Shown here: piece by piece, positions 17,475-26,521 of the stretch
Numbering within the stretch: position 1 is the stretch's first letter
Layout of the letters: each line of letters begins with the position of its first letter
Assembly (NCBI RefSeq): GCF_900108395.1
Contig: NZ_FNXE01000029.1
Location: forward strand, 1-46,743
DNA from: Paenimyroides marinum
GTDB taxonomy: Bacteria > Bacteroidota > Bacteroidia > Flavobacteriales > Flavobacteriaceae
Length of the DNA stretch: 46,743 nt
Direction of reading: 5' to 3'
Notes under the pieces: model-generated
What the model was told of the DNA's origin: nothing
Databases searched by the model: none
What the model saw: the letters and a program-made list of their open reading frames with translations, nothing else
Made by a program: the position numbers and the translations under genes

Positions 17475-18611
17475 ATGTCAGCAAGAGTTTATATAAATAA
17501 GATAGAAAAATTTTTACCTAATGATCCGGTTTCAAACGATGAAATGGAACAGATTTTAGGTAAAATAAACAATAAAACCTCAAAATCCCGTCGTTTGATT
17601 TTACGCAATAACGGAATTCAAACACGCTATTACGCATTAGATCAACATCAAAAGGTAACCCATAACAATGCCGAATTAACGGCTTTGGCAATTAAAAAAT
17701 TAACAGACATAGATTTTTCGTTAAATGATATAGAGGTTTTGTCTTGCGGAACTTCCACTCCCGACCTGCTCCTACCCTCTCACGCAGCAATGGTTCACGG
17801 ATTGCTTAAAAATAAATCGGTCGATTTAAATTCAGCTTCGGGTGTGTGCTGTTCCGGCATGAATGCGTTAAAATATGGCTATCTTTCCGTTAAATCGGGC
17901 GATGCCAACAATGCGGTTTGTACGGGTTCTGAACGTGTTTCTACCTGGATGACAGCCAATAAATTTGAAGCGGAAATTGCCAATTTAGAAGCTTTGGAAC
18001 AACAACCTATTCTGGCATTTAAAAAAGATTTTCTCCGCTGGATGCTGTCTGATGGTGCCGGTGCTATTTTATTGGAAAATCAACCAAAAGGCACATTGTC
18101 TCTTGAAATAAAATGGATGGAAAATTATTCGTTTGCCCACGAATTAGAAACCTGTATGTATGCCGGTGGCGATAAACTGGCAGACGGAACCATGAAACCC
18201 TGGAGCGAATACACGGTGGATCAATGGCAAAGTGAATCGGTTTTTTCGTTAAAGCAAGATGTTAAAATCTTAGATGAATTTATTCTGAAAAAAGGGGTTG
18301 AAAGCATGGGAGATGCTATGCAGAAACATCAGTTAAAACCTGAAGAAATTACGTATTTTTTGCCACATATTTCGTCTTTATTCTTCAAAGATAAATTGTA
18401 CGACGAGTTTAAAAATGCCGGACTGGAAATTGCAAAAGAAAAATGGTTTTTAAACTTGCCAAAAGTGGGTAATGTGGGTGCGGCATCCATCTATCTGATG
18501 TTAGAAGAATTGTACCATTCAAAAAAATTAAAAAGCGGCGATACGGTCATGTTATCAGTTCCTGAAAGCGGTCGTTTTTCGTATGCTTACGCCTTTTTAA
18601 AAGTAGTTTAA
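17475..18611 (+). CDS. darB: Beta-ketoacyl synthase III-like enzyme DarB
   Basis: 378 aa, FabH/thiolase fold. DarB makes the beta-keto acyl unit that DarA condenses. The catalytic triad can be placed: C126 (or the adjacent C125) in GVCCSGM, H298 in FLPHIS and N333 in KVGNVGAAS. Longer than FabH (about 320 aa), as DarB proteins are. Its TAA overlaps the ATG of the next gene by one base, and darA lies 3 bp upstream, so darA-darB-hotdog genes are tightly coupled. Confidence 0.9.
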   Translation: MSARVYINKIEKFLPNDPVSNDEMEQILGKINNKTSKSRRLILRNNGIQTRYYALDQHQKVTHNNAELTALAIKKLTDIDFSLNDIEVLSCGTSTPDLLLPSHAAMVHGLLKNKSVDLNSASGVCCSGMNALKYGYLSVKSGDANNAVCTGSERVSTWMTANKFEAEIANLEALEQQPILAFKKDFLRWMLSDGAGAILLENQPKGTLSLEIKWMENYSFAHELETCMYAGGDKLADGTMKPWSEYTVDQWQSESVFSLKQDVKILDEFILKKGVESMGDAMQKHQLKPEEITYFLPHISSLFFKDKLYDEFKNAGLEIAKEKWFLNLPKVGNVGAASIYLMLEELYHSKKLKSGDTVMLSVPESGRFSYAYAFLKVV

Positions 18612-19051
18612 TGAAAACAGTAACCTTTCCCATAACATCGGAAGAAATCCTTTTAAAATGCATTCCGCAGCGCACGCCCATTGTTATGGTCGATTGTTTG
18701 TTATCGTACAATGAAGCGTTTGTTTCTGCCGGATTATTGATTAAAACAGAAAATATTTTTACAGAAAACGATACCTTGCAAGAACCCGGATTAATTGAGC
18801 ACATGGCACAAACAGTGGCATTGCACACCGGTTTTGGATATTATCTTAAAAAAGAAACCGCCCCAACAGGCTATATTGGCAGTATTTCGGGATTAAAAAT
18901 AAACCGTTTGCCAAAAATCAATGAACATATTACTACCGAAGCTACAATTTTACACGAATTTGCAGGTGTTACCTTAGTGAATATCGTTTCAAAAAGCAAG
19001 GATGAAATCATTGCATCGGGTCAGATGAAAACCGTAATCGCTAAACAATGA
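18611..19051 (+). CDS. Hotdog-fold 3-hydroxyacyl-ACP dehydratase-like protein (A)
   Basis: 146 aa. The long central hotdog helix is EPGLIEHMAQTVALHTG; the RTPIVMVDCL start resembles the RxPxLMxD of ApeI/FabZ-like dehydratases, and GSISGLKINRLPKI is the following strand pair. It would remove water from 3-hydroxyacyl-ACP to create the conjugated double bonds. It overlaps darB by one base and its partner hotdog gene by four (ATGA). Whether both hotdog proteins are active or form a heterodimer cannot be told. Confidence 0.75.
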   Translation: MKTVTFPITSEEILLKCIPQRTPIVMVDCLLSYNEAFVSAGLLIKTENIFTENDTLQEPGLIEHMAQTVALHTGFGYYLKKETAPTGYIGSISGLKINRLPKINEHITTEATILHEFAGVTLVNIVSKSKDEIIASGQMKTVIAKQ

Positions 19052-19509
19052 GTGAGAATAAAGTACAAATAGAAATTAAAAAGTATCTGCCCCATTTAAA
19101 ACCAATGCTGATGGTTGATGCAATTGAACACATTTGTACCGAAGAAGTATTGACACATTTTCATGTTTCTGACGATTGTATTTTTGTAACAAACAACGAG
19201 TTGACTGAAACGGGATTAATTGAAAACGCGGCACAAACCTGCTCTGCCATTTCAGGACAACATTATTTTAATGAAGAACCTGCCGCCGATGTGCAGAACA
19301 ATCCCAGTGTGATTGGGTTTATAAGTTCCATTAAAAAAATTACTGTTTATAAATTACCTGAAATCAATCAGTTAATTCAAACAAAAGCCCATTTAATTTC
19401 GCAGGTTCAAATGCCCGGATATTCTATTTGTACGTTAAAAGTAACAACATTTCATTCAGATACTTTATTTTTGGAAGGCGAAATGAACTTGTTTTTACAG
19501 AAAAGATAA
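19048..19509 (+). CDS. Hotdog-fold dehydratase-like protein (B)
   Basis: 153 aa, clearly a relative of the preceding gene: it has KPMLMVDAIEHI at the start and ETGLIENAAQTCSAISG as the hotdog helix, with GFISSIKKITVYKLPEI matching the partner's GSISGLKINRLPKI. The helix carries Glu-Asn where the upstream paralogue has Glu-His, so the candidate catalytic histidine is missing. This supports a heteromeric pair with one active subunit (inference). ATGA overlap with the upstream gene. Confidence 0.75.
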   Translation: MSENKVQIEIKKYLPHLKPMLMVDAIEHICTEEVLTHFHVSDDCIFVTNNELTETGLIENAAQTCSAISGQHYFNEEPAADVQNNPSVIGFISSIKKITVYKLPEINQLIQTKAHLISQVQMPGYSICTLKVTTFHSDTLFLEGEMNLFLQKR

Positions 19510-19511
19510 CA

Positions 19512-19913
19512 ATGAAAAAAAATGAAGTGCCACAAGACGATAGTCCGCTTAAAAAGCACAAAAGCAACGAACTGGTATATGCCGTAGATGATGACGGAAA
19601 ATTTGTATCGGTTCAAAGTTCGGGCTGGGAACCAAAAACAATCATTCAAAATCAAAATCTTGAAGTTTTAAACCAACGGGTGCAAGAAGCTTTAAATGAT
19701 GTAACATCAGGAAAAATAAGCCCCATTGTTTATTATATGGAATTAAATCGAATGGATTGGCAAACGCTTGCCGCGTACATGGAACAATGGACGTTTTTTG
19801 TGAAACGCCACGCAAAACCATCGGTTTTCAATAAATTAAGTACCAGAAAACTTCAGAAATATGCCGATATTTTCGGAATATCTATAGACGAGTTAAGAAA
19901 TTTTAAAGGATAA
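19512..19913 (+). CDS. Conserved flexirubin-cluster protein of unknown function
   Basis: 133 aa from the ATG at 19512, just after the upstream stop; an upstream in-frame ATG at 19428 would overlap the preceding gene by 82 bp and is less likely. No signal peptide and no membrane segment. The middle (LEVLNQRVQEALNDVTSGKISPIVYYMELNRMDWQTLAAYME, about residues 55-95) is helical, and the C-terminus RKLQKYADIFGISIDEL looks like the end of an XRE-type helix-turn-helix but is too short for a full one. I recall similar genes beside the BtrH-like gene in other pigment clusters, but no function. Confidence 0.65.
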   Translation: MKKNEVPQDDSPLKKHKSNELVYAVDDDGKFVSVQSSGWEPKTIIQNQNLEVLNQRVQEALNDVTSGKISPIVYYMELNRMDWQTLAAYMEQWTFFVKRHAKPSVFNKLSTRKLQKYADIFGISIDELRNFKG

Positions 19914-20909
19914 ATGCAGTTAGATTTTAACCACCAACAATCGGCACACTGTGAAAACGGAGCTATTGTAAATTTATTAAACAACAAAGGTTTTAAAATA
20001 ACCGAACCAATGGCATTTGGGTTGGGCTCGGGCTTGTTTTTTGTGTATTTGCCTTTTCTTAAAGTAAATCATGCGCCTGCGGTGTCTTATCGTCCGTTGC
20101 CCGGTGTTATTTTTAACCGCATGGCAAAACAGTTGGGCATAAAGGTAAAACGCTTTAAATTTTCCAATCCTGCCAAAGCACAGCAAAAACTCGACGAAAA
20201 CCTTAAAAACAACATTCCCACGGGTTTGGTGGTGGGCGTGTATCATCTGAATTATTTTCCCGACGAATACCGTTTTCATTTCAATGCACACAATATTGTT
20301 GTTTTTGGTAAAGAAGAAAATCGTTATTTAATCAGTGATCCGGTGTTAGATTATACCGTTTCTTTAACCAAAGAAGAATTAGAAAAAGTGCGTTATGCAA
20401 AAGGAGCATTGGCACCCAAAGGACACCTCTACTACCCTATTGCCGTACCGCAAAATACCGATTTAACCAATGCCATCAAAAAAGCCATCAAAAAAACCTG
20501 TAACGATATGCTGGCACCTGTGCCCATTGTGGGTGTAAAAGGAATGCGTATGGTTGCCAAAGCCATTTTAAAATGGCATAAAAAACTGGGTGTTGCCAAG
20601 GCCAATTACAATTTGGTTAATTTGGTGCGTATGCAGGAAGAAATTGGTACGGGCGGTGGCGGATTTCGCTTTATTTACGCTGCGTTTTTGCAAGAAGCGG
20701 GCGAATATCTTAACAATGCACAATTGATGCAATTATCAAAAGAAATGGCACTTATAGGTGATAAATGGAGAGATTTTGCCGTAGAAGCTTCTCGGGTTTA
20801 TAAAAAACGCAGCAATACAGAGAATGTGTATCAGGTACTTTCGAACCGATTAATGGAACTGGCCGATTTAGAGGAAGCCTTTTTTAAGAAATTAAAAAAA
20901 GCGGTGTAA
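19914..20909 (+). CDS. BtrH N-terminal domain-containing protein
   Basis: 331 aa. The start CENGAIVNLLNNKGFKITEP followed by GLGSGLFFVYLPF is the BtrH_N cysteine-peptidase-like domain, and GVYHLNYFPDEYRFHFNAH with LISDPVLD gives the His and Asp positions (Cys, His, Asp triad). The C-terminal part is a helical DUF4872-like domain. In butirosin synthesis BtrH transfers an acyl group from an ACP to the sugar, so an ACP-to-acceptor acyl transfer in flexirubin assembly is plausible (inference). It starts directly after the preceding stop and overlaps the ABC ATPase by one base. Confidence 0.75.
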   Translation: MQLDFNHQQSAHCENGAIVNLLNNKGFKITEPMAFGLGSGLFFVYLPFLKVNHAPAVSYRPLPGVIFNRMAKQLGIKVKRFKFSNPAKAQQKLDENLKNNIPTGLVVGVYHLNYFPDEYRFHFNAHNIVVFGKEENRYLISDPVLDYTVSLTKEELEKVRYAKGALAPKGHLYYPIAVPQNTDLTNAIKKAIKKTCNDMLAPVPIVGVKGMRMVAKAILKWHKKLGVAKANYNLVNLVRMQEEIGTGGGGFRFIYAAFLQEAGEYLNNAQLMQLSKEMALIGDKWRDFAVEASRVYKKRSNTENVYQVLSNRLMELADLEEAFFKKLKKAV

Positions 20910-21661
20910 TGGCGGTAATGATCAACATACAAAATATCTCAAAGCAATATAAAGATTCTGATTCTCAATCGCTTGAAAATGTGGTGCTGCAAATTCCGCA
21001 ACAATCTGTCTTTGGTTTGTTGGGACCAAACGGAGCCGGAAAAACCACGCTCATTTCTATTTTGTGTGGTATTTTAAAACCAACATCGGGTTCTTTTGAA
21101 ATCGACGGCAGTTCATCGGTACAAAATCCATCTGAAATAAAGAATAAAATTGGTGTGGTTCCGCAAGAATACGCCCTCTATCCCACCCTGACTGCTTTTG
21201 AAAACCTGATGTATTTTGGCAGCTTGTACAATGTACCAAAAAAAGAATTAAAACTTAAAATAACCGACTATCTCACGCATTTGGGTTTAAGTAATTTTAT
21301 GCACAAAAAAGTACAAACGTTTTCGGGCGGAATGAAACGCCGGGTTAATTTAATTGCCGGAATTTTGCATAACCCTAAAGTATTGTTTTTAGACGAACCC
21401 ACTGTGGGCGTTGATGTACAATCGCGGGCAACCATTATTTCGTATCTGAAAGAATTGAATAAAAAGGGAACCACCATTGTGTACACTTCGCATTTAATGG
21501 CAGAAGCCGAAGATTTTTGCACCGATATTGCCATTATTGATCAAGGAAAGATTTTTATTCAGGGAACTCCAAAAGAACTGATTCAAAACACGCCCAATGC
21601 CCGTAAATTAGAAGAAGTTTTTATAGCATTAACCGGAAAAAACTTACGCGATGTGGTTTAA
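20909..21661 (+). CDS. ABC transporter ATP-binding protein (pigment export)
   Basis: 250 aa. Walker A GPNGAGKTT near residue 38, the Q-loop in VVPQEYALYPTLT, signature FSGGMKRRVNL near residue 136 and Walker B VLFLDEPTVGVD are all present, so it is a competent ATPase of the ABC-2 (DrrA-like) type. It overlaps the permease gene by 11 bp, giving a two-gene exporter, inside the pigment operon. Probable cargo is the pigment or an intermediate (inference). Confidence 0.92.
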   Translation: MAVMINIQNISKQYKDSDSQSLENVVLQIPQQSVFGLLGPNGAGKTTLISILCGILKPTSGSFEIDGSSSVQNPSEIKNKIGVVPQEYALYPTLTAFENLMYFGSLYNVPKKELKLKITDYLTHLGLSNFMHKKVQTFSGGMKRRVNLIAGILHNPKVLFLDEPTVGVDVQSRATIISYLKELNKKGTTIVYTSHLMAEAEDFCTDIAIIDQGKIFIQGTPKELIQNTPNARKLEEVFIALTGKNLRDVV

Positions 21662-22928
21662 ATTGTGGCAAAGCATCATAAAAGAATTAAAGTTATTGTT
21701 TCGCGATATTGGCGGATTGATCACTTTGTTTGTTATGCCCATTATTTTGGTGGTGGTGGTAACTTCTATTCAGGATAGTACCTATCAAAGCATCAGTGCA
21801 TCAAAAATACCCGTTTTATGGGTAGATCACGATCAAGACAGTATTTCGTTCCGGGTGCAGGAAGAATTAGAACAATCGCAAAGTTTTATATTGATTAGCG
21901 AATTAGACAGCAAGCCGTTAACTGAAGAAGTTGCTAAAAAAGAGGTTTTTAAAGGCAATTATCAAATGGCTATTGTGCTGCCAAAAGATTTAACCGGCAG
22001 TTTAAATATCAAAGTACGGCAAAATGTAGATGGTATTTTAGACGAAATGGGAATGAGCACTACTTCATACGAGCCTGTTGAGGTGCCCGGTAAAGAAATC
22101 CGTATGTATTTTGATCCGGCAACCCAAACCGCTTTTAAAAATGGTATTAAAAACAATATCGATAAAATGGTTGCCCGGTTAGAGTCTGATGCGGTTTACA
22201 AAACATTTGAAGAACAATTAGGCGGATCGCGTACACAATCGTTTAACAATTCGTTCATCAGCTTTAAAGAAATTGTCCCGCGGGAAAAAAACAAAGACGT
22301 TTTGCCTAATTCGGCACAGCACAACGTACCTGCCTGGACGCTTTTTGCCATTTTTTTCATAATGGTTCCGCTTTCTATCAACATTGTAAAAGAAAAAAAT
22401 CAGGGAACGTATCTGCGTTTGCTCAGCAGTCCCACATCAAATAGTATTTTATACGCGGGCAAAATAAGCACCTATCTCATCATTTGTCTGTTGCAGTTTT
22501 ACGCCATATTAATCATTGCAGAAGTGGTTTTTCCGTACATGAAATTGCCCCAATTAGACCTTTCGGCAACTAAAATTGTTTTAATGTCGTTGTTAACATT
22601 AACTGCCGGTTTGGCGGCAATAAGTTTGGGAATTTTATTGGGGATTATAGCAAAAACCCAGGAACAGTCTGCCCCTTTCGGGGCCACATTTGTAGTGATA
22701 CTGGCTGCTGTGGGTGGTGTTTGGATTCCTGTTTTTGCCATGTCTGAAACCATGCAGGTTTTGTCAAAAATATCACCTATGAACTGGGCATTAAACGGGT
22801 ATTACGACATTGTCTTGCGAAATGGTTCGCTAATTGATATTATTCCTGAAATGTTATTGTTAACTTTGTTTTTTGTGGTATTTATTACCTTTGCGTTGAT
22901 TTATGATAAAAAGAAAAGATCCATTTAA
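21651..22928 (+). CDS. ABC-2 type transporter permease
   Basis: 425 aa. One N-terminal membrane helix (FVMPIILVVVVTSI), a large extracytoplasmic domain of about 200 residues, then five hydrophobic segments from residue ~225 to the end, the layout of the YhhJ/LptF-like ABC-2 permeases with an external domain. Partner of the preceding ATPase, sharing an 11-bp overlap. The stop overlaps the thioesterase start by 26 bp. Confidence 0.88.
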   Translation: MWFKLWQSIIKELKLLFRDIGGLITLFVMPIILVVVVTSIQDSTYQSISASKIPVLWVDHDQDSISFRVQEELEQSQSFILISELDSKPLTEEVAKKEVFKGNYQMAIVLPKDLTGSLNIKVRQNVDGILDEMGMSTTSYEPVEVPGKEIRMYFDPATQTAFKNGIKNNIDKMVARLESDAVYKTFEEQLGGSRTQSFNNSFISFKEIVPREKNKDVLPNSAQHNVPAWTLFAIFFIMVPLSINIVKEKNQGTYLRLLSSPTSNSILYAGKISTYLIICLLQFYAILIIAEVVFPYMKLPQLDLSATKIVLMSLLTLTAGLAAISLGILLGIIAKTQEQSAPFGATFVVILAAVGGVWIPVFAMSETMQVLSKISPMNWALNGYYDIVLRNGSLIDIIPEMLLLTLFFVVFITFALIYDKKKRSI

Positions 22929-23349
22929 AACGAATAAAACCTTACAGCACACCGAACATTTTAAGGTAAAGTTTAACCAAACCGATGCATTGGGCATTGT
23001 TTGGCACGGAAACTATATCGATTATTTTGAGGATGGGAGGGAAGCGTTTGGCCGGCATTACGGCATTTCGTACAAAGACGTACAAAATAATGGTTTTGCC
23101 ACACCTATTGTAAAAACGGAAAGTGAACATAAAAAGCCGTTGCGTTACGCAGATGATGCCTATATTGTAACCACGTTCATTGATTCGCCGGCAGCGAAAC
23201 TACTATTTGAATTTGAAATTTTTAACGATAAAGACGAATTGGTCTGTTATGGGAAAACCACACAGGTTTTTACTGATTTTGATGGGAATTTAATCATCAC
23301 GATGCCCGAATTTTTCGAGCAGTGGAAACGTAAAGTAGGTTTGTTGTAA
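22903..23349 (+). CDS. Acyl-CoA/ACP thioesterase (YbgC/4HBT family)
   Basis: 148 aa hotdog thioesterase. The catalytic aspartate D28 lies in NQTDALGIVWHGNY, the family signature. It would release or edit acyl-ACP intermediates, as the ApeK-type thioesterase does in aryl-polyene clusters. The start at 22903 overlaps the permease by 26 bp; an ATG later than this would cut into the basic N-terminal leader, so I keep it. Its stop shares one base with the next ketosynthase start. Confidence 0.85.
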   Translation: MIKRKDPFKTNKTLQHTEHFKVKFNQTDALGIVWHGNYIDYFEDGREAFGRHYGISYKDVQNNGFATPIVKTESEHKKPLRYADDAYIVTTFIDSPAAKLLFEFEIFNDKDELVCYGKTTQVFTDFDGNLIITMPEFFEQWKRKVGLL

Positions 23350-24464
23350 TGGCAGTTTATATTCACAGCAGCAATTGTATCAGTCCGTTAGGATTTACCA
23401 CAAAAGACAATTTCCAGGCGTTGCTTTCGGGAAGATCAGCTATTGAAAAGATTTTTATTAATGATGCTATCGGAACGATTTATGCCGGAAAGATCAACAA
23501 TCAGCTATTTGATGCACATTTTCAGTCAATAGATACATTGTTTTCAGGTGCCCGAATTGAAAAATTACTGATTGCTGCTTTGCATCCGTTGATAAATAAA
23601 CATTGTATTAAAAACGATTCAGTACTGATTTTTTCAACCACAAAAGGAAATATTTCTGCTTTGGCAGAAAACCAGTTGAACGATGCCTTTATACCAACAA
23701 CCATTCACAATATCAACACCTATTTTGGATTTAAAACCGAGCCTATTGTTATTTCAAATGCTTGCGTTTCGGGAGTTATGGCACTTTCTATTGCAAAAAG
23801 ACTGATAGAAAGCGGTGCTTTTTCAAATGCCTTTGTGGTAGCTGCCGATGAGCTTACGCCATTTGTCATTTCCGGATTTCAATCGTTTCAGGCCATGAGT
23901 AATGAAGTTTGTAAACCTTATGACAAAAACCGAAACGGCATAAATTTAGGCGAAGCAGCAGCAGCGGTTTATGTGTCAGATACTTTTTCGGCAAATGCGA
24001 TAACCATTGCCGGCGAAGCAAATAGCAACGATGCCAATCATATTTCGGGTCCGTCGCGTACCGGAGAAGGTTTGGTTTTAAGTATTGAAAAAGCATTGAA
24101 AGAAGCCCAAAAAACAACAACCGATATAGATTATATTTCTGCCCACGGTACCGCAACCTTGTACAACGATGAAATGGAAGCCATTGCGTTTAACCGCATG
24201 CAATTACAAAATGTTCCGTTAAACAGTTTAAAGGCTTATTACGGGCATACTTTGGGGGCGTCGGGCTTGCTTGAAAGCATTGTTGCCATTGAAAGTTTAA
24301 AAACCAATACGCTGGTTCCTTCTTTAGGATTTAAAGAGCAAGGAACCTCCCAATCTATAAACATCATTACAAAACAAGAACAAAAACCATTAAAAGCCAT
24401 CTTAAAAACGGCATCGGGTTTTGGTGGTAGCAACTCGGCAATGGTATTCACTAAAAACAAATAA
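23349..24464 (+). CDS. Beta-ketoacyl synthase (second), active
   Basis: 371 aa, shorter than the 407-aa synthase upstream but with the complete triad: C139 in SNACVSG, H266 in SAHGTAT and H300 in YGHTLGA. The ending ASGFGGSNSAMVFTK is typical. It may handle a particular chain length or the first condensation onto the aryl starter; I cannot assign which. It overlaps the thioesterase by one base and is followed three bases later by a shorter ketosynthase-like protein. Confidence 0.88.
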   Translation: MAVYIHSSNCISPLGFTTKDNFQALLSGRSAIEKIFINDAIGTIYAGKINNQLFDAHFQSIDTLFSGARIEKLLIAALHPLINKHCIKNDSVLIFSTTKGNISALAENQLNDAFIPTTIHNINTYFGFKTEPIVISNACVSGVMALSIAKRLIESGAFSNAFVVAADELTPFVISGFQSFQAMSNEVCKPYDKNRNGINLGEAAAAVYVSDTFSANAITIAGEANSNDANHISGPSRTGEGLVLSIEKALKEAQKTTTDIDYISAHGTATLYNDEMEAIAFNRMQLQNVPLNSLKAYYGHTLGASGLLESIVAIESLKTNTLVPSLGFKEQGTSQSINIITKQEQKPLKAILKTASGFGGSNSAMVFTKNK

Positions 24465-24467
24465 ACA

Positions 24468-25058
24468 ATGTATTCTGTAAGTAAATACATACATATAGAA
24501 AATGGTAGTATATTTGAAAACGGAAAACAAATCGTTGATTCAAACACAACTGATTTTTCAGAATTTATAAAACAGGTTTACAGGAATTTTGAACACATCT
24601 ATCCAAAATTTTATAAAATGGACGATTTGTGCAAACTGGCATATATTGCATCAGAACTGGTTTTAAAAGATGAAACCGAAAAAGACATTGCACTGCTGTT
24701 TAGCAATAACGAAGGGAGTTTAGATACCGACTACAAGCATCAGCAAAGCATTCAAAACAACGATGCGTATTTTCCAAGTCCGGCGGTATTTGTCTATACA
24801 TTGCCCAATATTGCTATAGGCGAAGTCAGTATCCGTCATCAGTTAAAGAGCGAAAGTGCTTTTTTCATTGCCAGTGAATACCAGACAGATTACATGCATC
24901 AATATACGGAACACCTGCTGCGAACAAACAAAGCAAAAAAAGTACTTTGCGGCTGGGTTCATTGTTTAAACGGTGCGTATAAAGCCTGTTTTTATTTGGT
25001 GGAAACCAACGGAATTTTAGAACATAATAATCAAAATATCAAACAGATAACAAAATAA
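24468..25058 (+). CDS. Ketosynthase-like fragment protein, function unknown
   Basis: 196 aa. The pattern LCKLAYIASELVLKD, ALLFSNNEGSLDTDYKHQ and PSPAVFVYTLPNIAIGEVSIRH follows the N-terminal half of a thiolase-fold ketosynthase. In that order, the region where the catalytic cysteine would fall contains GEVSIRHQLKSESAFF, with no cysteine. The His-containing second half is absent. Lengths like this are common in flexirubin clusters, so it is not necessarily a broken gene. It may be a scaffold or partner of the adjacent synthases (inference). Confidence 0.65.
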   Translation: MYSVSKYIHIENGSIFENGKQIVDSNTTDFSEFIKQVYRNFEHIYPKFYKMDDLCKLAYIASELVLKDETEKDIALLFSNNEGSLDTDYKHQQSIQNNDAYFPSPAVFVYTLPNIAIGEVSIRHQLKSESAFFIASEYQTDYMHQYTEHLLRTNKAKKVLCGWVHCLNGAYKACFYLVETNGILEHNNQNIKQITK

Positions 25059-25067
25059 CTTTATAAA

Positions 25068-25328
25068 ATGGAAGCTTTAAAAAAAGAATTGAAAGAACGT
25101 ATCATTAATGTGTTGAATTTAGAAGATATTACTGTTGATGACATTCAGGATACCGATGCATTATTTGGAGATGGTTTGGGGTTAGATTCTATCGATGCTT
25201 TAGAATTAATCGTGTTGTTAGACAAAGAATACGGCATAAAATTAGCTGATCCAAAGCAAGGAAAAGAGATTTTTCAGTCTATTGAAACAATGGCACAATA
25301 CATCGCTCAAAACAGAACAAAATTGTAA
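25068..25328 (+). CDS. Acyl carrier protein 2
   Basis: 86 aa. Phosphopantetheine serine S41 in GLGLDSIDALE, preceded by the DALFGDG turn characteristic of aryl-polyene ACPs. Acidic and compact with three helices predicted. The stop shares a base with the following ketosynthase start (TAATG), and it lies between two ketosynthase-like proteins, so it is probably the carrier on which polyene extension occurs. Confidence 0.93.
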   Translation: MEALKKELKERIINVLNLEDITVDDIQDTDALFGDGLGLDSIDALELIVLLDKEYGIKLADPKQGKEIFQSIETMAQYIAQNRTKL

Positions 25329-26521
25329 TGCAAAACAGAGTTGCAATTACCGGAATGGGAATTATTTCTTCGATAGGAAACACGGTCGAAGAGAATTTTA
25401 ACGCGCTGATTTCAAAAAAAGCCGGTATTTCAGATATCGAATTAATTACCACACGGCACACTAACGAAATTAAGGTAGGCGAAATAAAATTAACCAACGA
25501 ACAATTGCAACAACTTCTAAATTTACCAGTTAACAACACCTTTACCCGAACCAGTATGTTGGGTGCGTATGCCGCAAAACAAGCAGTAAATAACGCTCAG
25601 ATTACAGCTATTAACGAAGTGCGTACCGGATTGATTTCGTCAACCAGCGTGGGAGGGATGGACTTTACCGAAAAGCACTACAAACAATACGATCAATACC
25701 CTGAATATCAAAAGTATATTTTAAGTCACAATGCCGGCGATTCATCAAACAAAATAGCAGATTATCTGGGATTGAAGGGATTTGTATCAACCATTTCCAC
25801 AGCGTGTTCATCGGCAGCCAATGCCATTATGTTAGGGGCAAGTATGATTGAAAACGGCTATTTAGACCGTGTTATTGTGGGCGGAACTGATTCATTGAGC
25901 AAATTTACCATTAACGGATTTAAAACGTTGATGATTTTATCAGATACTTATAACACGCCTTTTGATCAACACCGCAAAGGATTGAATTTAGGTGAAGCAG
26001 CAGCTTATCTGGTATTAGAGTCCGGTGAAGTTGTAAAACGGCAAAACAAGCACGTCTTAGCGTATGTTTGCGGTTACGGTAATGCCAATGATGCATACCA
26101 TCAAACAGCTTCGTCAGAAAATGGGGAAGGAGCCTGTCTGGCAATGAAAAAAGCATTTGAAAAAGCCGGAATCCAACCCGGCGAAATTAATTACATCAAC
26201 GCCCACGGAACGGCAACGCCCAACAACGATTTGTCAGAAGGAAGAGCTTTGCTGCGTATTTTTAACAGCGTACCTAAATTCAGCTCCACCAAAGCCTTTA
26301 CAGGGCACACATTAGCCGCCGCGGCAGCAATTGAAGCCGTTTACAGCGTTTTGGCATTACAAAACAACATGGTTTTTCCAAATCTGAATTTCAAAACACC
26401 AATGGAAGAATTTCATCTGATCCCGGAAACCGAACCAGTAAAAACCGAAATCAATTACGTATTGTCTAATTCGTTTGGATTTGGTGGTAATTGTTCTACT
26501 TTAATCTTTGCTAAATCATGA
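25328..26521 (+). CDS. Beta-ketoacyl synthase (third), active
   Basis: 397 aa. Complete triad: C160 in STACSSA, H293 in NAHGTATP and H327 in FTGHTLAA. Ends SNSFGFGGNCSTLIF. Together with the Cys-less protein that overlaps it by four bases (ATGA), it forms the pair expected of an aryl-polyene KS/chain-length-factor heterodimer. In E. coli and Xenorhabdus aryl-polyene clusters this arrangement (ApeO with ApeC) does the iterative extension. Confidence 0.92.
   Translation: MQNRVAITGMGIISSIGNTVEENFNALISKKAGISDIELITTRHTNEIKVGEIKLTNEQLQQLLNLPVNNTFTRTSMLGAYAAKQAVNNAQITAINEVRTGLISSTSVGGMDFTEKHYKQYDQYPEYQKYILSHNAGDSSNKIADYLGLKGFVSTISTACSSAANAIMLGASMIENGYLDRVIVGGTDSLSKFTINGFKTLMILSDTYNTPFDQHRKGLNLGEAAAYLVLESGEVVKRQNKHVLAYVCGYGNANDAYHQTASSENGEGACLAMKKAFEKAGIQPGEINYINAHGTATPNNDLSEGRALLRIFNSVPKFSSTKAFTGHTLAAAAAIEAVYSVLALQNNMVFPNLNFKTPMEEFHLIPETEPVKTEINYVLSNSFGFGGNCSTLIFAKS

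Noticed and set aside
19428..19511. Upstream ATG for the 133-aa protein
   Set aside because: It would overlap the preceding hotdog gene by 82 bp and add a segment that is just that gene's other frame.
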